Positions 1-5,734 of a DNA stretch of 5,826 nucleotides are shown piece by piece. The translations under genes and the position numbers were made by a program. How positions within the stretch are numbered: the first letter of the stretch is position 1; each line of letters opens with the position of its first letter. Location of the stretch: contig CAYUAI010000153.1 of NCBI GenBank assembly GCA_964442745.1, positions 1 through 5,826 of the forward strand. Direction: 5' to 3'. The DNA is from CAYUAI01 sp964442745. GTDB taxonomy: Bacteria > Pseudomonadota > Gammaproteobacteria > S012-40. The notes below the pieces were generated by a model. It was not told the origin of the DNA. It made no database searches and saw nothing but the letters and a program-made list of their open reading frames with translations.

Positions 1-2
1 AA

Positions 3-230
3 GATTTTAAAGCTCATTCAACCGCTAATTCTAACTTGGAATATTGGTTACGTTTTTTAGATAAAAAAAATCAAGTGGCAATTTATTACCTATATTTTGT
101 TTATCATACTAATGATCATTTTATTTACGCCATTGATAATTATTTGAATAATAGCGATATAATTACAAGATTGAAGCACTGTCAAACGATCACAGTATTT
201 ATGCCATTAGATATGTTGCTAAAGGGCTGA
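3..230 (+). CDS. C-terminal fragment of an unrecognised protein, cut by the left edge
   Basis: An open frame enters from the left edge and ends at a TGA at 228-230, giving about 75 residues. The first ATG in the frame lies close to the end, and no convincing start with a ribosome binding site is visible, so this is most likely the C-terminal end of a longer gene. The visible part is rich in Asn, Ile, Tyr and Phe, with a mixed hydrophobic and polar pattern (for example an aromatic stretch around YYLYFVYH, then FIYAIDNYLNN). It has no Cys/His cluster, no clear membrane helix and no motif I can name. The DNA is strongly AT-rich, unlike the prlC-gor-yrdA block, which suggests accessory or acquired DNA. 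It ends only about a dozen bases before the left MITE-like element, and no terminator hairpin is visible in between. Function is unknown; chance openness in AT-rich DNA is less likely but possible. Confidence 0.45.
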   Translation, partial: DFKAHSTANSNLEYWLRFLDKKNQVAIYYLYFVYHTNDHFIYAIDNYLNNSDIITRLKHCQTITVFMPLDMLLKG

Positions 231-241
231 TGCTAGCACAC

Positions 242-429
242 AAAAAAGAGGTCAAGTTTTTTGTACCCACTTTAATACTTTCGACTAAACTTTTATCTTC
301 ATTCTTTATCTTTCATATCGGATGAGCAATAAAACTAACAGAGATTATATAATCTCTAGTTAAAATAATTAATTATTTTTATCTAAAAATTAGAAAGAAA
401 TATTAATAAAGCAACTTGACCCCTATTTT
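242..429 (+). mobile_element. MITE-like element, left copy (related to the inverted copy at 5555-5734)
   Basis: A non-coding element of about 188 bp has inverted ends: AAAAAAGAGGTCAAGTT at the left and, read inward from the right, TAGGGGTCAAGTTGCTTT. The core GGTCAAGTT (250-258) and AACTTGACC (413-421) match perfectly as inverted repeats. An internal block at 279-339 matches the right element in reverse complement at 54 of 61 positions, and all seven differences are transitions. A further shared block, AAAATTAGAAAG, is at 386-397. Between these blocks the sequence is not shared with the other copy; here it holds an 18-bp perfect palindrome, AGAGATTATATAATCTCT (340-357). Short length, inverted ends, no transposase and two copies together fit a miniature inverted-repeat element moved in trans, though I find no clear target duplication. 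The shared sequence may extend a few bases beyond these limits. Confidence 0.7.
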
Positions 430-459
430 ACTCAAACCCAATCTGGGCGCCAAATAGGG
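421..459. repeat. Imperfect hairpin at the inner edge of the left element
   Basis: CCCTATTT (421-428) pairs perfectly with AAATAGGG (452-459), and a nested CCCA/TGGG stem (438-441 and 444-447) sits inside. On neither strand is it followed by a T-run, so it is a poor intrinsic terminator even though it lies downstream of the DUF1801 gene. Its left arm overlaps the end of the MITE-like element and its right arm overlaps the 35-bp repeat, so it may simply be a product of the junction. Confidence 0.4.
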
Positions 460-483
460 AAATTATTACATGCCTATTCCTTA
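449..483 (+). repeat. 35-bp repeat, copy 1 (inverted relative to 1008-1042)
   Basis: This stretch matches the reverse complement of 1008-1042 at 30 of 35 positions, including the unbroken run TGCCTATTCCTTA (471-483). It lies just downstream of the DUF1801 stop codon, while its partner lies just upstream of the start, so the pair brackets that gene. Similarity is lost on both sides of the 35 bases. It may be the remnant of a longer dispersed repeat. Confidence 0.65.
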
Positions 484-503
484 TTCATCGTGCCGGCCAC
501 GCT

Positions 504-932
504 TTAAATTCCGATGCCATGCTTTTTTCTATAATGATACGTTAAGGCTGAAAAAATGAAATGTCTTATCTTTGCAAGCGGTAACTCATGACTAACGTTT
601 AAAATAATGCTTCTATTTCCGTTATACTCCAGTTCTGGATATATTTCTTTAAATTCTGACACCAAGCTTGTTTGACAATGAACAGAGATTGCATATTTAT
701 CATCATATGCACGTACCTTAGAAAGTCTGATTGTTGTTCCGCTCTTAGGTGAATGAGTTAAGTAACTTGGGTTTTCCCATTTTAGAGTTTCTTCTATTTT
801 TCCAATCTCATTGGACTCATCAGCGATTTGGAAAATAATTTCACGAAAAAATAGCAGTTTATCCTTGACAGTTTTTGGGTAAGCGTTAAATATATTTTTG
901 ATTTCTATATTTTGAAATTTTCGATATTGCAT
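504..932 (-). CDS. DUF1801 (YdhG/YjhG-like) domain protein
   Basis: The gene encodes a small soluble protein of 142 residues that matches the DUF1801 family (recognised by pattern) over nearly its whole length. Visible family features are the helical start IFNAYP with the following REIIF segment (residues 14-34), EETLKW (47-52), PSYLT (55-59), SGTTIRL (64-70), HCQT (85-88), the YPELEYNGNRSI segment (98-109) and ALTYH (129-133). The family is compact and alpha/beta and has no established enzymatic function that I can state, so I assign none. I chose the ATG at 930-932. The frame stays open upstream to 1100, but that extension lies in repeat DNA, does not resemble the family and would add 56 residues. 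The ribosome binding site is weak. The gene stands alone, is AT-rich, and is bracketed by inverted 35-bp repeats, all of which suggest a small acquired cassette. Confidence 0.85.
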   Translation of the reverse strand: MQYRKFQNIEIKNIFNAYPKTVKDKLLFFREIIFQIADESNEIGKIEETLKWENPSYLTHSPKSGTTIRLSKVRAYDDKYAISVHCQTSLVSEFKEIYPELEYNGNRSIILNVSHELPLAKIRHFIFSALTYHYRKKHGIGI

Positions 933-947
933 TTTTCTATGTTCACA

Positions 948-1124
948 TAACGTTGAGAATGAACGGACGTCGCCAACAAAGGCACCACACTGGACACTCC
1001 ATCCAATTAAGGAATAGGCACGCAATAACTTCCCATTTTGGCCTCTTATCTTTGGTCTGTCTTCGCTTAAAGCGCCTACTTTTGGTGGCACTCCTCGCAA
1101 TCAATGCCTAAATCTCAAACGTTA
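948..1124. repeat. 177-bp segment bounded by short inverted repeats, upstream of the DUF1801 gene
   Basis: The ends are TAACGTTGAGA (948-958) and TCTCAAACGTTA (1113-1124), inverted repeats of each other with one inserted base. The left end sits 15 bases before the DUF1801 start codon. Terminal TAAC/GTTA next to a small start codon recalls integron attC sites. However, the segment is longer than usual attC sites, its interior is not clearly palindromic, and the core boxes match the consensus only partly, so a MITE or another repeat is equally possible. The whole gene-free stretch 933-1259 holds this segment, the second 35-bp repeat and a terminator; I see no other gene in it. A frame is open through it on the minus strand but is unlikely to be translated. 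Confidence 0.45.
1008..1042 (-). repeat. 35-bp repeat, copy 2 (inverted relative to 449-483)
   Basis: Reverse complement of copy 1 at 30 of 35 positions. It lies inside the inverted-repeat-bounded segment upstream of the DUF1801 gene. Together the two copies enclose about 525 bp, including the entire gene. Confidence 0.65.
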
Positions 1125-1202
1125 CGGATATATATCAGTGCTCGATGCCCTATATTCTCGGTGAACGGTAAAATTGAGAACTCAAACTCACAGACTAATT
1201 AT

Positions 1203-1225
1203 AAAAATAAGATGTGGCCATCTTA
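1203..1225. terminator. Intrinsic terminator of prlC, possibly bidirectional
   Basis: TAAGATGTGGCCATCTTA (1208-1225) forms a perfect 7-bp stem with a 4-base loop. Read on the minus strand it is followed by TTTTT (complement of 1203-1207), at a distance of about 35 bases from the prlC stop, as expected for the end of the prlC transcript. On the plus strand the stem is followed by CTTTTTC, so it may also stop transcription entering from the left. Confidence 0.75.
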
Positions 1226-1259
1226 CTTTTTCACTCGCGGTGATTCAATGCAATTCAGG

Positions 1260-3311
1260 CTACGCATCCATGGCTGAAATTCCGCTATGACGTAACAGTG
1301 CATCGATTTGTGGTTCTCTGCCGCGAAATTCGATAAATAATTCCATGGGTTCTTTCGAGCCGCCTTGTTCGAGGATGCTGGTTAAAAATTGCAAGCCGGT
1401 GGGGCGATCGAAAATACCCTTTTCTTCAAACTTAGCAAAGGCGTCTGATGATAATACTTCTGCCCATTTGTAACTGTAATAACCTGCAGCATAACCACCG
1501 GCAAAAATGTGTGAAAAACTGTGTGGAAAGCGGTTAAAGGAGGGCGGTTTGATGACCGCGACATGGTGGCGTACTTCGTCTAATACGTCGAAAATTCTAG
1601 CACCTTGTTGTGGGTCATAATTCAAGTGTAAGCGAAAGTCGAATAAGGCAAGTTCAAGTTGCCGTACCATCTGCATACCCGCTTGAAAATTTTTGGCCGC
1701 CAGCATTTTTTCAAATAAGTTTTCCGGGAGTGGTTCGCCCGTTTGATAATGGCCAGAAATCAAATTTAATGCTTCTCTTTGCCAGCACCAATTTTCCATG
1801 AATTGACTCGGTAATTCGACGGCATCCCAAGCAACGCCACTAATGCCTGATACGCTGGGATAATCTACTTGGGTTAACATATGGTGCAAGCCATGACCAA
1901 ACTCATGAAACAAGGTTAAGACTTCATCGTGAGTGAACAAGGCAGGATCGTGTCCAATGGGCGGAGAAAAATTACATGTTAAATAGGCCACCGGGGTTTG
2001 GGTGGTGCTATTACGCTTCATCCGCGTGCTATATTCGTCCATCCAAGCCCCTCCTCGCTTATTTTCACGAGCATACAGATCTAAATAGAATTGACCACGG
2101 AGTTGATCATTACTGTCTAAAATATTGAAAAAATGAACATCTTTGTGCCATGTGTCGATTCCTTGTTGTGCTTCGATATGTAATCCGTATAAGCGGGAGA
2201 CCACGGCGAACATACCTTGCAATACTTTCTTTTCGGGGAAATACGGTTTGAGTTCTTGTTGGCTAATGGCATACTTATGCTGGCGAAGTTTTTCACTATA
2301 ATATGCAATGTCCCAAGCTTCAAGCTGGGTTTGTTGGTGTTGTTGTTCAGCGTATTGGCGGAGTTCGTCTAATTCGGCTTTAGCCATGGGTAGGCTACGT
2401 TCAGCTAAGTCGGTTAAGAAGCTAACTACTTGTGCTGGATCTTTTGCCATTTTGCTGGCGAGAGAGCGTTCGGCATAATTATTAAAGCCGAGCAATTGGG
2501 CGCTGTCATAGCGAGCCGCCAAAATATCTGCCATGATTTCGGAATTATCCCATTTTCCTTTATGAGGTCCTTCATCGGAGGCGCGGGTGACATAGGCTTC
2601 ATACATTTCTTCTCTGAGCTGGCGGCTATCGGCATAGCACATGGTGGGATAATAGGAAGGGAACTCCAGCGTGAGCAACCAGCCGGTTTTTTCTTTGGTA
2701 TTGGCTGCTTGTTGGGCTAATTGTTTGGTGGATTCAGGTAGGCCGTCGAGTAATTTTTCATCAGCAATATGTTTTGTCCAGGCATGGGTGGCATCGAGCA
2801 CATTTTCTTCAAATTTGCTATTGAGCTGGGTCAATGTCTCCATGAGTGTTTTATATTTTCTCTTATCTTGTTCATCCAGCTCGACGCCGGATAAACGGAA
2901 ATCACGGAGTTGATTGTTGATAATTTTTTGTTGAGCGTGATGCAGTTGCTTGAATTCTGAACTGTTGGCGATGTATTTAAAGGCCGCATCCAGGCGCTTA
3001 TTTTGTCCCATTTCTGTGCTGTAATTGCTGATTTTTGGTAAACAAGCGTTATAGGCTTCACGTAATTCTTTAGCGTTGACAACGGAGTTCATGTGGCTGA
3101 CGGGTGACCAGGTACGACTGAGTCGTTCATCGAGTTCTTCCATGGGTTGCACTAGATTGTCCCACGTATATTGCTCGGTGGCATTTAAAAGTTGTTCGAC
3201 TTGTTTTTTGTTATCATCGAGCAAGTAATCAATCGCAGGCACAATGTGGTGGACCTTGATTTGTGAAAATGTGGGCAAGGCAGGTAGCTCAAGTAACGGG
3301 TTTTGTTTCAT
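1260..3311 (-). CDS. prlC: Oligopeptidase A, M3-family zinc metallopeptidase
   Basis: A cytosolic thimet-type oligopeptidase of 683 residues that cleaves short peptides, including signal-peptide remnants in E. coli, and contributes to peptide turnover. E. coli PrlC/OpdA has 680 residues. The zinc site is intact: HEFGH at residues 469-473 (His469, catalytic Glu470, His473), with the third ligand Glu499 in DAVELPSQ. The glycine- and tyrosine-rich substrate loop GGYAAGYYSYKW is near residues 605-615. The N-terminal part is the helical domain that roofs the active-site channel in this family. I chose the ATG at 3309-3311 because MKQNPLLELPALPTFS aligns with the start of E. coli PrlC (MTNPLL..LPPFS). 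The open frame continues 27 codons upstream, but that part does not resemble the family. An AGGA lies about 15 bases before the chosen ATG, which is long spacing, so the start is somewhat uncertain. The gene is divergent from gor and is followed by a terminator. No frameshift is seen. Confidence 0.96.
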   Translation of the reverse strand: MKQNPLLELPALPTFSQIKVHHIVPAIDYLLDDNKKQVEQLLNATEQYTWDNLVQPMEELDERLSRTWSPVSHMNSVVNAKELREAYNACLPKISNYSTEMGQNKRLDAAFKYIANSSEFKQLHHAQQKIINNQLRDFRLSGVELDEQDKRKYKTLMETLTQLNSKFEENVLDATHAWTKHIADEKLLDGLPESTKQLAQQAANTKEKTGWLLTLEFPSYYPTMCYADSRQLREEMYEAYVTRASDEGPHKGKWDNSEIMADILAARYDSAQLLGFNNYAERSLASKMAKDPAQVVSFLTDLAERSLPMAKAELDELRQYAEQQHQQTQLEAWDIAYYSEKLRQHKYAISQQELKPYFPEKKVLQGMFAVVSRLYGLHIEAQQGIDTWHKDVHFFNILDSNDQLRGQFYLDLYARENKRGGAWMDEYSTRMKRNSTTQTPVAYLTCNFSPPIGHDPALFTHDEVLTLFHEFGHGLHHMLTQVDYPSVSGISGVAWDAVELPSQFMENWCWQREALNLISGHYQTGEPLPENLFEKMLAAKNFQAGMQMVRQLELALFDFRLHLNYDPQQGARIFDVLDEVRHHVAVIKPPSFNRFPHSFSHIFAGGYAAGYYSYKWAEVLSSDAFAKFEEKGIFDRPTGLQFLTSILEQGGSKEPMELFIEFRGREPQIDALLRHSGISAMDA

Positions 3312-3381
3312 TGCTTTGTGTCTGTATCCTTCGTTGAATGTTGTCAAACAAGGTATCATTTGATGATAAAGAGTGCCTGTT

Positions 3382-3423
3382 TGCGGGGTCAATTATGTTA
3401 GATTATAGATGAAGGTCCCCGCA
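3382..3423. promoter_or_regulatory. Inverted repeat surrounding the putative prlC -10 box
   Basis: TGCGGGG (3382-3388) and CCCCGCA (3417-3423) are perfect 7-bp inverted repeats separated by 28 bases. The perfect -10 hexamer of the prlC promoter candidate lies between them. The GC-rich arms stand out from the AT-rich surroundings. They could be paired half-sites for a regulator or a chance feature. Confidence 0.3.
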
Positions 3424-3430
3424 TTTTGCG
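3402..3430 (-). promoter_or_regulatory. Candidate promoter for prlC
   Basis: A perfect TATAAT is present on the minus strand (complement of 3402-3407), about 90 bases upstream of the prlC start. The -35 region at the right distance (about 3424-3429, GCAAAA) is a poor match to the consensus, so activation, an alternative sigma factor or a chance -10 are all possible. Confidence 0.35.
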
Positions 3431-3501
3431 TAACTAATTGCTTGTTTATTTGTCTTGGAATACACCCTAAGCCGTCGATGCTTCGTATCAGCATTTTGTG
3501 G

Positions 3502-3531
3502 TTGTTTTGATTATTTTTTATTCGGTAATAC
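3502..3531 (+). promoter_or_regulatory. Candidate promoter for gor
   Basis: TTGTTT (3502-3507) and TAATAC (3526-3531) are separated by 18 bases, about 55 bases upstream of the gor ATG. Both boxes are partial consensus matches in AT-rich DNA. No OxyR-like or other recognisable operator is evident. Confidence 0.3.
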
Positions 3532-3586
3532 CCAATCTTAAAAAAATAGTGTTGCCTGGGTCAAGTGGTTATTTAAAGGAAAATAG

Positions 3587-4933
3587 ATGTCTGTATACGA
3601 TTTGATAGTCATTGGTGGTGGTAGTGGTGGTTTATCCGTGGCCGAACGTGCGGCTAGTTATGGCAAAAAATGTTTGCTTATTGAGTCGGGTGATATGGGA
3701 GGAACTTGTGTTAATCGAGGCTGTGTGCCTAAAAAAATTATGTGGTATGGCGCACAAATGGCGCATTATTGCCAGACAGCGGCTAATTACGGTTTTGATG
3801 TGCAATTATCTACATTAAACTGGGCGACGCTAAAACAACAGCGAGAGGCTTATATCAATAATATACAGCATTGGTATCAAGGTTATCTTGAGTCGAATCA
3901 GATTGACACGCTGATCGGCATCGGTCGCTTTGTTGATGAGCGGACCGTGAGGGTGGGTGAGCAAACATTGAGTGCTGATCATATTGTGATTGCGGTCGGT
4001 GGTGAGCCTTGGATGCCCCCGGTGGACGGCGCTGGTTTAGGGATAACATCGGATCATTTTTTTGAGTTAAATGAACAACCCCGGCGAGTGGCCGTGATTG
4101 GGAGTGGTTATATTGGGGTTGAGTTTGCGGGGATGTTAAATGGTTTGGGAAGCGAGGTGACTTTGGTTGCTCGGCATGGCGTGTTATTATCACACTTTGA
4201 TAGTCTGCTTGCTGAAAAATTAACCCAAGAGATGCAACGTTCAGGGATAACGCTGGCCACCAATTTTGAGGTACAGTCAATTGTGCAAGATGAATCGCAA
4301 GGTTTTGTTCTTAGTGATCTTCAGTCACGTCATTTGAGTGGTTTTGATTGTGTGATTTGGGCCGTGGGTCGCCGGCCACGTACGGCTGCCTTGAACTTGT
4401 CAGGTGTTGGTATTGAAGTGGATGAGCTGGGGTATGTGATAACCAATGAATGGCAAGAAACATCAACATCCGGTATTTATGCCATTGGCGATGTGACCAC
4501 GCGGGCGCCACTGACACCGGTGGCGATTGCCGCCGGGCGCCGTTTAGCGGATCGCTTATTTGGTGGCAAGCCGCAGAGTAAAGTGGATTATTCCCTGATT
4601 CCGACGGTTTTGTTTAGTCACCCGCCTATTGCCAGTATCGGTTTGACTGAAGCGCAGGCCATTGCGGAATATCCTGGCCAGGTGAAAAGCTATCAGAGTC
4701 ACTTTACTCCGATGATATTGGCATTTAATGAGGCGCCTGCACAAACCTCGATGAAATTGGTGACGGTGGGTGAGCAGGAGAAAATTGTCGGTTGTCATAT
4801 TATTGGCGAAGCGGCTGATGAAATGCTGCAAGGTTTTGCGGTCGCTATCAGAATGGGGGCCACCAAAAAAGATTTTGATGACACCATAGCCATCCATCCG
4901 ACTAGTGCCGAAGAATTAGTGACGATGCGATAA
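3587..4933 (+). CDS. gor: Glutathione-disulfide reductase (class I flavoprotein)
   Basis: A FAD-dependent dimeric enzyme of 448 residues (E. coli Gor has 450) that reduces glutathione disulfide to glutathione in the cytosol. In order are the FAD-binding GGGSGG (10-15), the redox disulfide Cys41/Cys46 in GGTCVNRGCVPKK, the dinucleotide-binding GSGYIG (172-177), the second FAD motif YAIGDVT (298-304), and the C-terminal interface with the catalytic pair His437/Glu442 in HPTSAEE. The C-terminal EMLQGFAVA..MGATKKDFD stretch is close to E. coli Gor, which favours Gor over related mycothione, trypanothione or mercuric reductases. The start ATG is preceded by AAAGGA (3575-3580) at 6-base spacing. 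Of the two arginines that bind the NADPH phosphate in E. coli, the first is kept (Arg196) and the second is Ser202, and Gly177 replaces the usual Ala, so coenzyme preference may be altered. It is divergent from prlC and upstream of yrdA by 83 bases. Confidence 0.95.
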   Translation: MSVYDLIVIGGGSGGLSVAERAASYGKKCLLIESGDMGGTCVNRGCVPKKIMWYGAQMAHYCQTAANYGFDVQLSTLNWATLKQQREAYINNIQHWYQGYLESNQIDTLIGIGRFVDERTVRVGEQTLSADHIVIAVGGEPWMPPVDGAGLGITSDHFFELNEQPRRVAVIGSGYIGVEFAGMLNGLGSEVTLVARHGVLLSHFDSLLAEKLTQEMQRSGITLATNFEVQSIVQDESQGFVLSDLQSRHLSGFDCVIWAVGRRPRTAALNLSGVGIEVDELGYVITNEWQETSTSGIYAIGDVTTRAPLTPVAIAAGRRLADRLFGGKPQSKVDYSLIPTVLFSHPPIASIGLTEAQAIAEYPGQVKSYQSHFTPMILAFNEAPAQTSMKLVTVGEQEKIVGCHIIGEAADEMLQGFAVAIRMGATKKDFDDTIAIHPTSAEELVTMR

Positions 4934-5006
4934 TTATGAGTAAGAAATGAGGGAAGTGCCGCTATCCTTAATGACAAACTATCCATATTTTTTAATTGCC
5001 AAATGT

Positions 5007-5011
5007 GAGGA
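5007..5011 (+). promoter_or_regulatory. Ribosome binding site that fixes the yrdA start
   Basis: GAGGA lies 5 bases before the ATG at 5017. The open frame could also begin at a TTG at 4996, but that would put the ribosome binding site inside the gene and add seven residues unlike the family, so the ATG is preferred. Confidence 0.75.
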
Positions 5012-5016
5012 ATTTC

Positions 5017-5553
5017 ATGGCTATTCGAACCTATTTAAATATTTCACCGACCATTAAAAGCCGCGTTTATATTGATGATATGGCCTTGGTACTTGGTGAT
5101 GTAACCATTGGTGATGATGCTTCTATTTGGCCGATGTGTGCGGTGCGTGGGGATGTACACAAAATTGTTATTGGTGAGCGCACTAATATCCAAGATGGAT
5201 CGGTGTTGCACGTAACGGCCGATAACCGTTTTAATCCAGGTGGCCATCCATTAGTGATTGGGAATGAGGTAACTGTCGGACATGGTGCCATTTTACATGC
5301 GTGTACGGTGGAAGACTTGTGCTTGGTCGGGATGGGAGCCACGGTATTAGACGGTGCTATTATTCGATCGCAAGTCATGGTGGCGGCGGGCAGTTTAGTG
5401 CCGCCGGGGAAAGATTTAGAGTCCGGTTTTTTATGGATCGGCAGTCCTGTCAAGCGAGTGCGTGTATTAAAAGATAGTGAGTTAGAATATTTGTCTTTCT
5501 CTGCACAGCATTACGTGGACTTGAAGAATAACCATATGGCCACCGATTCTTAG
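5017..5553 (+). CDS. yrdA: Gamma-class carbonic anhydrase-like hexapeptide-repeat protein (YrdA family)
   Basis: A 178-residue left-handed beta-helix protein of the gamma carbonic anhydrase/YrdA/PaaY group, expected to form a cytosolic trimer with metal sites between subunits. The hexapeptide turns are visible from about residue 26 to 128 (for example LGDVTIGDDASIW, NEVTVGHGAILHAC). The three metal-ligand histidines are all present: His65 (SVLH), His89 (VGHG) and His94 (ILHAC). The conserved VRGD (43-46) and NIQDGS (57-62) are also intact. A C-terminal helix follows (SELEYLSFSAQHYVDLK). Length and motifs match E. coli YrdA closely. The acidic loop holding the proton-shuttle glutamate of archaeal Cam is absent, as in most YrdA-type members, so activity as a carbonic anhydrase is uncertain. 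It follows gor in the same direction without a clear terminator between them, so co-transcription is possible. The right MITE-like element starts one base after its stop codon. Confidence 0.93.
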   Translation: MAIRTYLNISPTIKSRVYIDDMALVLGDVTIGDDASIWPMCAVRGDVHKIVIGERTNIQDGSVLHVTADNRFNPGGHPLVIGNEVTVGHGAILHACTVEDLCLVGMGATVLDGAIIRSQVMVAAGSLVPPGKDLESGFLWIGSPVKRVRVLKDSELEYLSFSAQHYVDLKNNHMATDS

Positions 5554-5554
5554 A

Positions 5555-5734
5555 AAAATAGAGGTCAAGTTGCTTTCTAATTTTTAAATAAATACTTTAG
5601 CTGGGAATCATGCAAGCGTCGTTAGTTTTATTATTCATCCGATACGAAAGATGAAAAATGAAGACAAAAATTTAGTCGAAAAAGTTGACAGTTTGATCAA
5701 AACTATTACTGAACAAGTAATTTGACCCTTTTTT
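5555..5734 (-). mobile_element. MITE-like element, right copy (inverted relative to 242-429)
   Basis: An element of about 180 bp with ends AAAATAGAGGTCAAGTTGCTT (left, from 5555) and, read inward from the right, AAAAAAGGGTCAAATTACTT. GGTCAAGTTGCTT and GGTCAAATTACTT are imperfect inverted ends with 11 of 13 matches. Positions 5621-5681 match the left copy's 279-339 in reverse complement (54 of 61), and the ends correspond as well. The middle part (about 5591-5620) is not shared. It abuts the yrdA stop codon and may supply the 3' end of that transcript. On its other side it cuts into a transposase-like frame. A 24-codon frame (MKNEDKNLVEK..., 5651-5725) is present, but I do not call it a gene. 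Confidence 0.7.

Noticed and set aside
230..440. Target-site duplications flanking the left element.
   Set aside because: No convincing direct repeat could be found at either element; the shared T-rich flanks look like part of the inverted ends.
421..459. Hairpin as an intrinsic terminator of the DUF1801 gene.
   Set aside because: It has no following T-run on the minus strand and overlaps two repeats, so a repeat origin is more likely.
933..1100. N-terminal extension of the DUF1801 frame by 56 residues.
   Set aside because: It lies in repeat DNA, has no family resemblance, and the family start fits the ATG at 930-932.
2430..2913. Plus-strand open frames of 96 and 80 codons inside prlC.
   Set aside because: They overlap the conserved prlC coding strand, lack motifs and are explained as shadows.
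3312..3392. 27-residue N-terminal extension of PrlC.
   Set aside because: The family begins at the internal Met (MKQNPLL), and the putative promoter leaves little room for a longer product.
3559..3567. GGGTCAAGT in the gor leader (from 3558), matching the ends of the MITE-like elements, with ACCCAATCT (3530-3538) nearby that also occurs at 437-445.
   Set aside because: Only these short words match; neither the core block nor a partner end is present, so I do not call a third element.
3855..4280. 141-codon minus-strand open frame inside gor.
   Set aside because: Antisense shadow of a well-conserved gene; its composition (many Gln, Ser, Pro, His) and lack of motifs fit a non-coding frame.
5067..5453. 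128-codon minus-strand open frame inside yrdA.
   Set aside because: Shadow of the conserved hexapeptide-repeat gene, with no recognisable domain.
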